64,000 nucleotides of DNA from Ignavibacteria bacterium (lineage in GTDB: Bacteria; Bacteroidota; Ignavibacteria; OLB7). Every line of letters begins with the position of its first letter. Position 1 is the first letter of the stretch. Under the pieces are notes generated by a model. The model saw only the letters and a program-made list of their open reading frames with translations, had not been told where the DNA came from and made no database searches. Shown here piece by piece: positions 34,575 to 43,613 of this stretch. The translations under genes and the position numbers were made by a program. The stretch is from the NCBI GenBank assembly GCA_020635205.1, contig JACKAE010000003.1, forward strand, positions 868,001-932,000. Reading direction: 5' to 3'.

Positions 34575-35504
34575 CTACACGTCGAATAGTTTCGAAATTG
34601 ACTGATTGCTGTGGGTTCGGAGAATCGCCTCAGCGAATAGAGAGGCAACCGACGTAACAACAATCTTTGACGACTCCCGCTTTAGTGGGAGCGTGTCCGC
34701 TACGAGAATTTTTTCAATTGGTGCTTCCTCAATTCTTTCGTAGGCCTCTCCACTCAGCACCGGATGGGTGCAAGCACCCCAGATTTTTCTTGCCCCCTTC
34801 TCCTTCAATGCCTTCGCTGCATTGGTGAACGTTCCGGCTGTGTCAATCAGGTCGTCAACCAGCAAGATGTTCTTCCCTTCAACTTCGCCAACAATGTTCA
34901 TCACCTCAGCCACATTATGCTTCGGGCGTCGCTTGTCGATAAAGGCCAAGCTGGTTCTGAAACGTTTGGCGTAAGCTCTCGCGAGCTTCAACCCCCCTGT
35001 GTCGGGTGAGCAGACCACCAAGTCACCGAAATCGGAGCCTTGCATGTGGCGAGTCAGCACGGGCGAAGCGTAAAGGTGGTCGAAGGGAATATCGAGGAAT
35101 CCTTGAATCTGCGCTGCGTGCAGATCCATTGTGATTACTCTGTCAGCCCCGGCCTCCGTAATCAGGTTGCTCACCAGCTTTGCGGTGATCGCCACGCGAG
35201 GCTGATCTTTCCGATCCTGCCGTGCATAGCCGAAGTATGGAATCACTGCCGTGATTCTCTTCGCCGATGCCCGCCGAGCTGCATCAATTAACATGAGCAG
35301 CTCCATCAAGTTATCTGAGGGTGGCTGTGTGGATTGAACGATGAAAATATCCTCACCTCGGATATTGTCATCATACTTCACCCAAAGCTCACCATCAGAA
35401 AAATTCCGAATCGAGACCGCACCAAGTGATGTGGCCGATTCGGCAGCAATCCGCTTTGCAAGAGCCGGATTGGAGCGTCCTGATACGATCTTAAAGTTCG
35501 GCAT
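34575..35504 (-). CDS. prs: Ribose-phosphate pyrophosphokinase (PRPP synthase)
   Basis: Makes PRPP from ribose 5-phosphate and ATP for nucleotide, His and Trp synthesis. 309 residues, class I. Motifs: NFSDGELWVKYDDNIRG, IPYFGYARQDRK (ATP loop), TMDLHAAQIQGFLDIPFDHL, KRRPKHN and the PRPP-binding LLVDDLIDTAGT. It heads the minus-strand housekeeping block. Confidence 0.97.
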   Translation of the reverse strand: MPNFKIVSGRSNPALAKRIAAESATSLGAVSIRNFSDGELWVKYDDNIRGEDIFIVQSTQPPSDNLMELLMLIDAARRASAKRITAVIPYFGYARQDRKDQPRVAITAKLVSNLITEAGADRVITMDLHAAQIQGFLDIPFDHLYASPVLTRHMQGSDFGDLVVCSPDTGGLKLARAYAKRFRTSLAFIDKRRPKHNVAEVMNIVGEVEGKNILLVDDLIDTAGTFTNAAKALKEKGARKIWGACTHPVLSGEAYERIEEAPIEKILVADTLPLKRESSKIVVTSVASLFAEAILRTHSNQSISKLFDV

Positions 35505-35644
35505 TCCCCAGAGTCGTCCAACTACGACTGATCGAAATCCTGTACCTGATTACCACGTTACTGATCGGTTTTTCTCTCATTTCAGGAGAGGTGTAAGCTC
35601 TCTTGAATCCCTACACAATCGACCGACCTGATTTAAACGAACGG

Positions 35645-35675
35645 CAAATATACGGCGATAGCCCCGACTGACAAG
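35645..35675 (-). promoter_or_regulatory. Candidate Bacteroidota-type promoter for prs
   Basis: On the minus strand CTTG, a 19-base spacer, then TATATTTG. The minus-seven element fits TAnnTTTG exactly and the upstream box differs from TTTG by one base. It lies about 140 bases upstream of prs, implying a leader of about 130 bases. Confidence 0.5.
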
Positions 35676-35703
35676 GGGGAAAAGGATGTAACGGTCTTTG
35701 TGC

Positions 35704-35744
35704 GAGAAAGGGGAGGAACTTCTAAGAAGTGCCTCCCCTTTCTC
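35704..35744 (-). terminator. Long hairpin after the DUF2723 gene
   Basis: GAGAAAGGGGAGG at 35704 pairs with CCTCCCCTTTCTC ending at 35744, with an inner ACTTCT/AGAAGT stem. It is 33 bases beyond the DUF2723 stop and upstream of the prs promoter. T residues in the stem replace a separate T run. Confidence 0.75.
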
Positions 35745-35777
35745 TTCTGCAAATAGCAGCGATACTTAAAAGGAAGA

Positions 35778-38700
35778 TTATTTCTTCCCAGTATCTGCCC
35801 CCGTTGCAACGTTCGCGTTATCCGGCTCTGCTGCGAGATTTCCCACAAGTGACGAGAATCGACTGAGAAGAACCCGCGCCCGTTGGTCGAGGTTCGATCC
35901 ATAGCCTGCCAGTGCGTCGGCCAATATCTTCCGAGCTGCCGCCGAATCGTTCTTTGAGAGTGCCTCCTCGATAAGGAGGGCATCTCGCTCAACCTGTGCT
36001 GGCTGGTTGTTCGGCTGTTCCTGAAGCATCCGCTCGTAGAGACTTAACGCCTCACGGTAGTTGCCGAGAATGGCCGCCGTCTTTGCTTGCACCTGAACGG
36101 CTGTATAATCTTGAGGATTGCGCGGGTCAAATCGAGCCTGACCTCCACTTTGCAGGATACTGTTCAGATCATCCAGTGCTTTCTGCGCCCACTCCCGCGC
36201 CTTCTCAGTTGCGCCGGCATCCCGGTAGAGTTCAGCAATCTTTGTCAGGAACCCATACTCTTCCATGAAGGGGAGATATGGTATCGGTGGACCAAAGCGA
36301 TTTGGTGGAATGGTCTCTACCATCTTATCCAGTACAGCCACCGCCCCTGCCGGATCGTTCTCGCCATAGAGCAACTGCTCGGCCAAGCGGATGTAGAGTT
36401 GATGGTAGTAGAAGTTGATCGGACGGCGGTGATCTTCCTGCCCTAAGAAGTTGGCACTTGGGTCGTTCAGACCACGGAATTTGAATCCATAGTGTTGATC
36501 GGTAAAGTACTCATCTCCCGGCAACGTCTCCATCAAGCACTTCTTCATCACATCCAAGTTGTAGATGCTCTCCGTCTGCTGCACCGGCATAACACGAAGC
36601 GCCATCCCCTCTTGACGGAGGAATGGATAGAGTCCGGCATACTCGTTCCCTGTTGTTAACGAGAAGAAGATTGGTCGTTTCCACCCCTCCTTCGCTGTCT
36701 GCTCTACAATGCTCCGAACAATCTGATTCTTTGGTGAGAAGTATCCTCCCTCTCCCGGCTCGTATGTCCAGTTGAATTCAGCCGCGTTGGTTACCGTTCC
36801 GTTGGTTGCCCACTTCATCACGTCGGCTGGCACTGGCAACGTTATATTTGTTGCTGCCCCCTTTGTTGGGTTCACCTCGTTCCGTCCATCCCCTTTGTCT
36901 GCAATCTGCTGTAGCGTAAAGGTCATCGGAACCGGGGCAGCATCCCACGTCGGCTCTTGCTTCATCTGCGTGATATACCACGGAGTTTGAGCCAACTCAA
37001 GGTTTACCACACGAATGTCGCGGCGAACGCCGGCAACATCTTGCAAGTACCAGACCGGGAAGGTATCATTGTCACCGTTAGTGAAGAGAATTGCGTTGGT
37101 GTCACAGCTTTGCAGCAGGTTGTAGGCATAATCCCACGGGAGCCAGTTCCCCGATCGATCGTGGAGCTTCCACCCTTGCACTGCCATCAGGATAGGAGCG
37201 GCAAGGAGACAGACTCCGAGAACTGCACCGGTGATAGCAACGTTCGGCTGAGCCGAGGGAGTACTGTTTTCACCTGCATCTTCCGAACCCTCATTCTTTT
37301 TCCCGATTGCTTCGGCCAGACCGAAGGCCCCGAAACCGACCCAGAGAGAGAAGACCATGAAGGAGGCGGTGTAGAAGTAGTCCCGTTCACGTGGCTGTGG
37401 CTCCTGCTGGTTCTGCTGCAAGGCCATCAATACACCCCAGAGAAGAAATGCTGTCGCGAAAACCGTAGCCATCTTCCAATCGCGCCGGAAGTGAACGAAG
37501 ATTCCGAACAGACCGAGAATGAAGGGAATCGCAAAGAATGTGATTGGGAATACATCTTCTGCCCCAGTCGGCCTGATAAAATTCGCATCCTCCTCTACCG
37601 AAATACTTCCATTCATACTCACACCAGCATCCTGTATATCACTAACTCTGCCGATGAAGTTCCACCCTAAGTAGCGGAAGTACATATGGTACATCTGATA
37701 CTCAAACATGTACTTCATCTCCGACCCACCATCTATTCTCCCCCACTCAATCGACCCGTCAGGGTTTTGACCAATCGGTTGGGGAAGGGGACCATACTTT
37801 TGCAGTTGGTTCTGATAATATCCACCCCGAATGTGGTCATGTCTGCGAGGCCAAGCCGCCCGGCTCCCGTACTGCTCACGCCCGAGATAGCGGGCAAGCT
37901 CGCTGAATGTATCTGGCTCGTTCTCGTTCATCACTGGGTGAGAAGCCGCGCGGACGAGAATCTGTGTATAGGTGGTGTAGCCGAGTACTGTAAGAGTAAA
38001 GGCTGTGGCAGCGAGGAAGATCACTCCCTTCTTCTCTTTAAATGCCCAACCGGCAAGACCAATAAGAAGCAACAGAAGGAAGAGACCTCCTACAAGTGAT
38101 GAGGAGAATATCTCAGGTATCCAGGTTAACGTTGAATTGTAGAGGATATAGAATGAGACGCCAGTGATAGCAACTGTTAGGAGAACACCAACTGGATTAA
38201 TCTTCTTATAGCTACGCCCATATATTGTCAAAGCAACTGGAGGAATCACCAACAACGCAAGCAAGTGAACTCCAATAGCCATGCCGAGGACGTAGGCAAG
38301 CAACAGCAGCCACCGCTCGTGTCCCGGTTTCTCTGCCTGCTGATCCCACTTCATCATGATCCACATCGCCAACGCTGCCAAGAGGGTCGCAGCAGAGTAT
38401 ACCTCGGACTCGACTGAGTTGAACCAGTTAGAATCACTCCAGACGAAGGCGAGAGCACCAATAAGACCTGCACCGTAAGTAGAAAGGTAGAAGGAGGCTG
38501 GCTTCGATGGATCGTATGGCCGGAACCGCTCAATAGCGTTCACTGCAATCAAGTAGGCAAACATTGCCGCAAATGCAGAGCAGAGTGCCGCAAAGAGATT
38601 GAAGTTGTGCCCCGGATCACCCGGCAACAAAATCTCGAACGTCTTGGCCACCAACAACCAGAGGGGAGCACCGGGAGGATGGGGAACTTGCTGCCACATT

Positions 38701-38825
38701 GCTGCAGCTGAAAATTCACCACAGTCCCAGAAGGGTACTGATGGCTGGAGAGTCATCCAGTAGGTGGTAAGTGCCACAAAAAAAACCGTGGCAGCAAAGA
38801 CCTTGTTGAGTGTACGGTAGTTCAT
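35778..38825 (-). CDS. DUF2723 (GT117-type) membrane glycosyltransferase
   Basis: A GT-C-type membrane protein of the DUF2723 family, which is typical of Bacteroidota/Chlorobiota and proposed to O-glycosylate exported proteins from a polyprenol-linked sugar. The 1015 residues have about 12 N-terminal membrane helices (to about 560). The first external loop carries the acidic motif FWDCGEFSAAAMWQQVPHPP and a GAPLWLL segment. A soluble periplasmic region follows with LFTNGDNDTFPVWYLQDVAG, and TPR-like helices occupy about 850-1000. A dolichyl-phosphate-sugar-synthase-like gene 350 bases upstream fits as donor maker. Confidence 0.9.
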   Translation of the reverse strand: MNYRTLNKVFAATVFFVALTTYWMTLQPSVPFWDCGEFSAAAMWQQVPHPPGAPLWLLVAKTFEILLPGDPGHNFNLFAALCSAFAAMFAYLIAVNAIERFRPYDPSKPASFYLSTYGAGLIGALAFVWSDSNWFNSVESEVYSAATLLAALAMWIMMKWDQQAEKPGHERWLLLLAYVLGMAIGVHLLALLVIPPVALTIYGRSYKKINPVGVLLTVAITGVSFYILYNSTLTWIPEIFSSSLVGGLFLLLLLIGLAGWAFKEKKGVIFLAATAFTLTVLGYTTYTQILVRAASHPVMNENEPDTFSELARYLGREQYGSRAAWPRRHDHIRGGYYQNQLQKYGPLPQPIGQNPDGSIEWGRIDGGSEMKYMFEYQMYHMYFRYLGWNFIGRVSDIQDAGVSMNGSISVEEDANFIRPTGAEDVFPITFFAIPFILGLFGIFVHFRRDWKMATVFATAFLLWGVLMALQQNQQEPQPRERDYFYTASFMVFSLWVGFGAFGLAEAIGKKNEGSEDAGENSTPSAQPNVAITGAVLGVCLLAAPILMAVQGWKLHDRSGNWLPWDYAYNLLQSCDTNAILFTNGDNDTFPVWYLQDVAGVRRDIRVVNLELAQTPWYITQMKQEPTWDAAPVPMTFTLQQIADKGDGRNEVNPTKGAATNITLPVPADVMKWATNGTVTNAAEFNWTYEPGEGGYFSPKNQIVRSIVEQTAKEGWKRPIFFSLTTGNEYAGLYPFLRQEGMALRVMPVQQTESIYNLDVMKKCLMETLPGDEYFTDQHYGFKFRGLNDPSANFLGQEDHRRPINFYYHQLYIRLAEQLLYGENDPAGAVAVLDKMVETIPPNRFGPPIPYLPFMEEYGFLTKIAELYRDAGATEKAREWAQKALDDLNSILQSGGQARFDPRNPQDYTAVQVQAKTAAILGNYREALSLYERMLQEQPNNQPAQVERDALLIEEALSKNDSAAARKILADALAGYGSNLDQRARVLLSRFSSLVGNLAAEPDNANVATGADTGKK

Positions 38826-39016
38826 TGAACCTGGAAATTGGTGTTATGTGCGAAGAACAGGCTGAAAGGATGGAGTTGACTGATTCGCTACAACCCCTCA
38901 CCTATACTCATCACCTGTCTATTCTCTTTTCTTAGTTATATGATATTCAGATGTTGGACATCAAACATCAGCTTCAAAATATCTTTATACAGTCGCTCAT
39001 TAGCCCCCCGGCCTTT
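38826..39016. other. Intergenic region, no gene
   Basis: Upstream of the DUF2723 gene and downstream of the GT2 repeats. I see no promoter I would defend, no RNA gene and no ORF with support. Confidence 0.4.
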
Positions 39017-39178
39017 GACTCGATAGACTCTACCGATCCCAGCGCAACCTGAAGAGTTGCGGCTACTAGACTTCTGACTCTTCGACCCTCGACTCCTCTG
39101 ACTCGACAGACTCTACCGAACCCAGCACAACCTGAAGAGTTGCGCCTGCCAAGCTTCGGACTCTTCGACTCTTTAAAA
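39017..39178. repeat. Two tandem copies of the CAACCTGAAGAGTTG intergenic repeat
   Basis: A unit of about 83 bases occurs twice, starting at 39017 and 39100. Each has GACTCGA-AGACTCTACCGA, then CCCAGCGCAACC or CCCAGCACAACC, then TGAAGAGTTGCG, and then a GACTCTTCGAC-rich tail. In the first copy CGCAAC (39043-39048) and GTTGCG (39056-39061) form a perfect hairpin. The second copy runs into the stop codon of the GT2 gene. Confidence 0.85.
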
Positions 39179-39877
39179 CTCCCCTCGATGCAGCGACCGA
39201 ATCTTCAGTAGTTCCCGAAACATCCGAATTGCGTCGGTAACTGGATTTAGAGTTGAACGTTCGTCGTTGAACCAATGAACTGGGAACTCTTTGATAGAGT
39301 AACCCAGCTTGCGCGCGATGTAGAGTGCCTCCACATCAAAGCTGAAACCGTCGATTTTTGTCCTGTTGAAAATACTCTCGGCAACCTCGCTTCGAAATCC
39401 CTTAAATCCACACTGTGTATCCTTGATACCAGAGACAGCAAAAACTTGCACGAAGAGGTTGAAGATATTCCCCATCATCTCCCGATACCAGGGCTGGTGT
39501 ACTTTTACGTAGCTCCGGTCGATTGCTCGGCTCCCTATGGCGACGTCGTACTGCTTTAAGTGTTCCAACATTTGGGCTGTCTCCTCTACTGGAGTCGAGA
39601 AGTCGGCATCGGAGAAGATGCGATATTCTCCTTCCGCCTCTATCATGCCCCGTCTGACTGCCGCCCCCTTCCCCATGTTCTGTGGCTGACGAAGCAACCG
39701 GACGCCTCTGTCGGCAAAGCCCTCTACAACGTCGGTAGTAGAATCAGCGGAGCCATCATCGACAACGATGATCTCCCACTGATACGGTTCTCCAGCGAAG
39801 TAGGCGATCCCCTTCTCCAGTGACTCCCCTATTCTTTCCGCTTCATTATATGCGGGAATGATAAACGACAAATCCAT
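39173..39877 (-). CDS. Family 2 glycosyltransferase, dolichyl-phosphate beta-glucosyltransferase-like
   Basis: A 234-residue GT-A enzyme that probably loads glucose or mannose from a nucleotide sugar onto a polyprenyl phosphate at the inner membrane. Motifs: SFIIPAYNEAERIGESLEKG, VVDDGSADST, NMGKGAAVRRGM, FSDADFSTP (DXD metal site), and QCGFKGFRSEVAESIF with GFSFDVEALYIARKLGYSI, typical of the ALG5/DPG-synthase group. There are no C-terminal membrane helices. It neighbours the DUF2723 transferase. Confidence 0.92.
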   Translation of the reverse strand: MDLSFIIPAYNEAERIGESLEKGIAYFAGEPYQWEIIVVDDGSADSTTDVVEGFADRGVRLLRQPQNMGKGAAVRRGMIEAEGEYRIFSDADFSTPVEETAQMLEHLKQYDVAIGSRAIDRSYVKVHQPWYREMMGNIFNLFVQVFAVSGIKDTQCGFKGFRSEVAESIFNRTKIDGFSFDVEALYIARKLGYSIKEFPVHWFNDERSTLNPVTDAIRMFRELLKIRSLHRGEF

Positions 39878-40174
39878 ATGACAATCGCCAGAGCACGCAT
39901 CGCTATCGGACGGTTGCCGGTAGCATCACAACTAAAATTGACTGACTCCTACTGGAGCACAGTGGGGACGAATATCTGAAAATCGGGGGAACCTAAGAAA
40001 TGGGAGACTCACAGAAGAGGGGAAAATCTCCCCCTCATCAACTTTTTGTTTGCACTCTCCTCCTCGGTTCGGTAGCTTTCAACTGATGTATTATTGTTGA
40101 TGTAACCGACACAATTCCCTTCTCTGTCGGACTCTGCTATATGTTCTTTATGAACAAACTCGAACGAGGTACTG
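39878..40174. other. Divergent intergenic region
   Basis: Between the GT2 and beta-helix genes. It contains the candidate promoter at 40049-40080; nothing else was recognised. Confidence 0.4.
40049..40080 (+). promoter_or_regulatory. Candidate Bacteroidota-type promoter for the beta-helix protein
   Basis: TTTG (40049-40052), a 20-base spacer, then TAGCTTTC (40073-40080), one mismatch from TAnnTTTG. It is about 95 bases before the ATG. Confidence 0.4.
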
Positions 40175-43100
40175 ATGAATAGGATTTTCCGCACACTTAT
40201 CTCTTCCCTCTTTTTTTTCTCGTCGATAACAACCACCCTTGCACAGCTTTCTGGATCATATCAGGTTGGACCGAAGGGAGATTTCGAAACTTTAGCGAAA
40301 GCCGCCGAAGCTCTCAATGAAAAAGGGGTTGATGGAGCAACTCAATTTTTAATTGCCAGTGGGCGGTATGAAGAGCAGTTCCGTATAAGCAAGGTGCGTG
40401 GCGCAAGTCGGCAGAACCCAATCACGTTCGAGTCGGAGTCAGGGAACCCGAAAGATGTCACGATTTTCTACCAACACCTCGGTGCATCAGCAAACAATAA
40501 CGAGCACGTTATCCGAATCGATACAACTGATTTTGTGACGATCCAGAATTTGACAATCGAGAATCCGGGAGAAATCTATGGAACCGGAATTCGAGCAGTG
40601 GGGTCGGCGAGCGTAACGATACGCAATACCACTATTGCCATTACTCCCAACCCAACTTTTGCTCAACCTCTTAACTCTTGCGTTTACCTGTTTGATGCCC
40701 CCAACATTGTTGTGGAGAACTGCCAATTGAGTGGAGGATATGCTGGAGTGAATGGAACGGGATTGAGCAATACAACCCCGACTCTTAGAGGAAGAATTGA
40801 AGGGAATACGATGTCCCACGGCCTTGTAAGCCAAGGTGGAGGTGGAATACTCATGCAGCACTGGAATGGGTTGGAAATTCGCCGCAATCGCTTCAGTGCA
40901 AACGATGGCGTCGGCATCTTTCTCGATAACTGCAACGATGGTGTTCGCGTCGAGCAGAACCGGATCACTCTCCACCCGGAACGTTTCGGCACGGCACTTT
41001 CGATGCAGGCTTGCGATGGGAACGAGAAACGGAATCTTGTTGCGAATAACCTCCTCCTGGTAATCGATGCTGATACAGCTACTGGTGTAAGTGGTATTAC
41101 AATGAATGGATGTCGAAAGACTGACATCTTCTACAATACTGTCCACCTCTCCAACAGCAACACTACGCGATTTCAGTCCACAACAAACGTTGCTGTTTCA
41201 TTCTTCAGTTTCAATAACGACTCTCTTCGGATTTTCAACAATATCTTCACCAACATGCGAACCAGGGAGGCAATTCTCTACCCGATTGGAAACGCAACGT
41301 ATGAGTCAGATTTCAACAACATCTACACAACTGGCGATATTTTAGGGCGCACTTCCGCCGGCAACTTCCCAACGCTCGACAGCCTGCAACGGAGCCAAGG
41401 AATAGAATCGAATTCCTACTCGGTCTCCCCCTGCTATTCCCTCAGAACAGACCTGCACACGAACTCCGAAACTCTCGACAATGCTGGCATTCCTCTCCCG
41501 GAGGTAACAGTTGATATTGACGGAAATCCGCGCAATCCTGCGACTCCAGATATTGGAGCCTATGAGTATAGCTACACCCCCAGTGGCTTGAGCGGTACAT
41601 ATACCATTGGTCAAGGGGGAGATTATGAGACGTTAGGAGAGGGGATAGAAGATTTACACACACGCTGTGTAATAGGGCCGGTTGACTTTGCCTTCTTGGA
41701 TGGAGAGTATACTATCTACGAAACGATAAACAAGATTCCGGGAACGAGTGAGGAGAACATCGTGACACTTCGCTCTGCTTCAGAGGATGCAGAGCAAGTG
41801 CTTCTCCAACAGACTCTCTCGTTTTCACTGGGTCGGAACTACCTCCTACGCTTGCGAAACGTTGACCACCTCCACATTCAGGATTTAACATTTCAACTGG
41901 ACGACTCAACGTCTACCGGAACTACCATCCGCTTTATTGGAGAATCGAATCGGGTAAGCATCACCGAGAATATCTTCGACGGCTCGGCGGCTGAGAACTC
42001 GGCAATGATCTTTGCTGGAGAGGATGCACTCACCGACTCGATTCGAATTGAGCGGAATCGATTTATTGGGGGGAATAGTGGCATCCGATTGAACCGATGC
42101 TTCGGCTTCGACTGCACGGAGGATGACCGGGGATATGGGGCGAGGATTGTCGGCAACATATTTCGCCGCGCCGATACTTCCCGAGCCTTTCAATCACCAA
42201 TCTCCATCTTCTACCACTATGCACCGATTATTCACGGGAATGATATTGAGTCAATCGGGAGTGGAATTAGCCTGAACGAATGCTCCGGACCACTTCAAGT
42301 AACCAGTAACCGGGTCGACGTTCGTGGCTCCAACTTCGGAAGCTCAAGCGCAGCAGGCATCTCGTTTGGCTTCGCCGATGTGACCGAACCGTTTGGCCTG
42401 ATTGCAAACAACATGGTTCACGTTCACGACCCAGTATATATTCCCGACAGGCAGACGGTTTTGACCGGAATCAACATCGGACAAGCAAAGAATTTCTGGC
42501 TTCTCTACAATACGATTGCAGTGAGAGATAGTGCAAGCCAGTCGATTGGACTGGATATTCCGTTTGGCTCCGACAGTATCTTGGTGCAGAACAATATCAT
42601 CGCAAGTTTTAATGGAAATCCGGCCTACCGTATCAAGTTCATTGAACGATTCAATAAGACGTTCGATTTGGACTACAACCTTATCTACACAACCGGAGAT
42701 ACGCTCGCAATCTGGAATGATACTGGGCGTGTTGACCTCTCCTCGATTCAACCAATTCTCGGATCGGAAACCCACTCGGTAGTAGCCGACCCACAGTTTC
42801 TCTCCGAAGATGACCTGCACATCGCTACAACCAGTCCAGCAATTCAGGCTGGCTTCCCCTTTAATGATTTTGTCTTTAACGATATCGACGGTGAATTGCG
42901 GAACTCGGTTCGTCCAGAGATCGGCGCAGATGAATTAGAGGTTGTGAGTGTGCGGAATTGGGAGCAGCCAGATATTGCTCAGTCAATTGAGGAACTGACG
43001 ATCAAGCCAAATTACGTTCATCAATTGGCAACGATCTCGTTGAGATTGACCTCCCGTTCACAAGTCCGCCTGTCACTGGTTGACCTTACTGGGAGAGAAG

Positions 43101-43243
43101 TCCGCCTTTTTGCTGAGAGAGAATTCCCTGTTGGCACAAGTCAGATAACCTGGAGCGAAGTCAATGTTCCCTCTGGCTTTTACTGGGTACAGCTCGAAGT
43201 GAGGGGACATATCAAGCAAGAACGTATTATCATCGCACGATAG
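40175..43243 (+). CDS. Secreted right-handed beta-helix protein with T9SS tail, internally duplicated
   Basis: 1022 residues exported by Sec (signal peptide about 1-23, ending LAQ) and then probably by the type IX system. Two modules of about 445 residues each open with a matching sequence (SGSYQVGPKGDFETL at about 26 and SGTYTIGQGGDYETL at about 472). Each continues with many Asn-rich beta-helix rungs (NNxI, xNxF) and closes with DIDGNPRNPATPDIGAYEY or DIDGELRNSVRPEIGADE. The last about 75 residues are a T9SS type A tail (LVDLTGREVRLF, VPSGFYWVQLE). No polysaccharide-lyase catalytic motif was identified. GAGG six bases before the ATG supports the start. Confidence 0.9.
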   Translation: MNRIFRTLISSLFFFSSITTTLAQLSGSYQVGPKGDFETLAKAAEALNEKGVDGATQFLIASGRYEEQFRISKVRGASRQNPITFESESGNPKDVTIFYQHLGASANNNEHVIRIDTTDFVTIQNLTIENPGEIYGTGIRAVGSASVTIRNTTIAITPNPTFAQPLNSCVYLFDAPNIVVENCQLSGGYAGVNGTGLSNTTPTLRGRIEGNTMSHGLVSQGGGGILMQHWNGLEIRRNRFSANDGVGIFLDNCNDGVRVEQNRITLHPERFGTALSMQACDGNEKRNLVANNLLLVIDADTATGVSGITMNGCRKTDIFYNTVHLSNSNTTRFQSTTNVAVSFFSFNNDSLRIFNNIFTNMRTREAILYPIGNATYESDFNNIYTTGDILGRTSAGNFPTLDSLQRSQGIESNSYSVSPCYSLRTDLHTNSETLDNAGIPLPEVTVDIDGNPRNPATPDIGAYEYSYTPSGLSGTYTIGQGGDYETLGEGIEDLHTRCVIGPVDFAFLDGEYTIYETINKIPGTSEENIVTLRSASEDAEQVLLQQTLSFSLGRNYLLRLRNVDHLHIQDLTFQLDDSTSTGTTIRFIGESNRVSITENIFDGSAAENSAMIFAGEDALTDSIRIERNRFIGGNSGIRLNRCFGFDCTEDDRGYGARIVGNIFRRADTSRAFQSPISIFYHYAPIIHGNDIESIGSGISLNECSGPLQVTSNRVDVRGSNFGSSSAAGISFGFADVTEPFGLIANNMVHVHDPVYIPDRQTVLTGINIGQAKNFWLLYNTIAVRDSASQSIGLDIPFGSDSILVQNNIIASFNGNPAYRIKFIERFNKTFDLDYNLIYTTGDTLAIWNDTGRVDLSSIQPILGSETHSVVADPQFLSEDDLHIATTSPAIQAGFPFNDFVFNDIDGELRNSVRPEIGADELEVVSVRNWEQPDIAQSIEELTIKPNYVHQLATISLRLTSRSQVRLSLVDLTGREVRLFAEREFPVGTSQITWSEVNVPSGFYWVQLEVRGHIKQERIIIAR

Positions 43244-43364
43244 GTAGGCGATATAGTGCCAGACAAAGGGATTGTGAGAGAATGCGATATCACCTCTCAG
43301 TGTCGTTCAGGAATCTGTGTAAATCATCTTCTGACCACTCCCTGCCAAATCGGATCCTATCGAA

Positions 43365-43515
43365 GTGCTCCCGGAGGGAGCACTTCTGCTTGGCCGTGGA
43401 GAAAGCCACAGGCTGCACTCCACGGTTATGCGCTATCTGACGCTTCTGCCCTGAAGGGGCGGATGAACTGAAAGCCTTGACATTGCCTCTGTTCCATTCT
43501 GCCCCTGCGGGGCAG
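43365..43515. repeat. Composite palindromic (REP-like) element
   Basis: Four hairpins in a row in a 370-base gap: AAGTGCTCCC/GGGAGCACTT at 43365-43387; CCGTGGAG (43394) with CTCCACGG (43418-43425) enclosing a nested AGCC/GGCT stem; GCCCTGAAGGGGC at 43448-43460; CTGCCCCTGCGGGGCAG at 43499-43515. This series resembles the dispersed repeats mobilised by IS200-like RAYT transposases. No transposase is adjacent. The first hairpin could also terminate the beta-helix gene. Confidence 0.75.
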
Positions 43516-43613
43516 TCTGTTGAGGGATTGATCTTAAAGAACTTTTTCTATCGCTATTTCATTGTCCGCGAGCATAACAGTAACGTGCCCTGCATCCAAA
43601 TAGGAACCATCGA

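Noticed and set aside
39017..39178. Tandem repeat considered as a CRISPR array
   Set aside because: Only two units of 83 bases with no variable spacers, low-complexity flanks and no cas genes.
43256..43471. Plus-strand ORF of 71 codons after the beta-helix gene
   Set aside because: It runs through the composite hairpin element, has no ribosome site and no protein-like composition.
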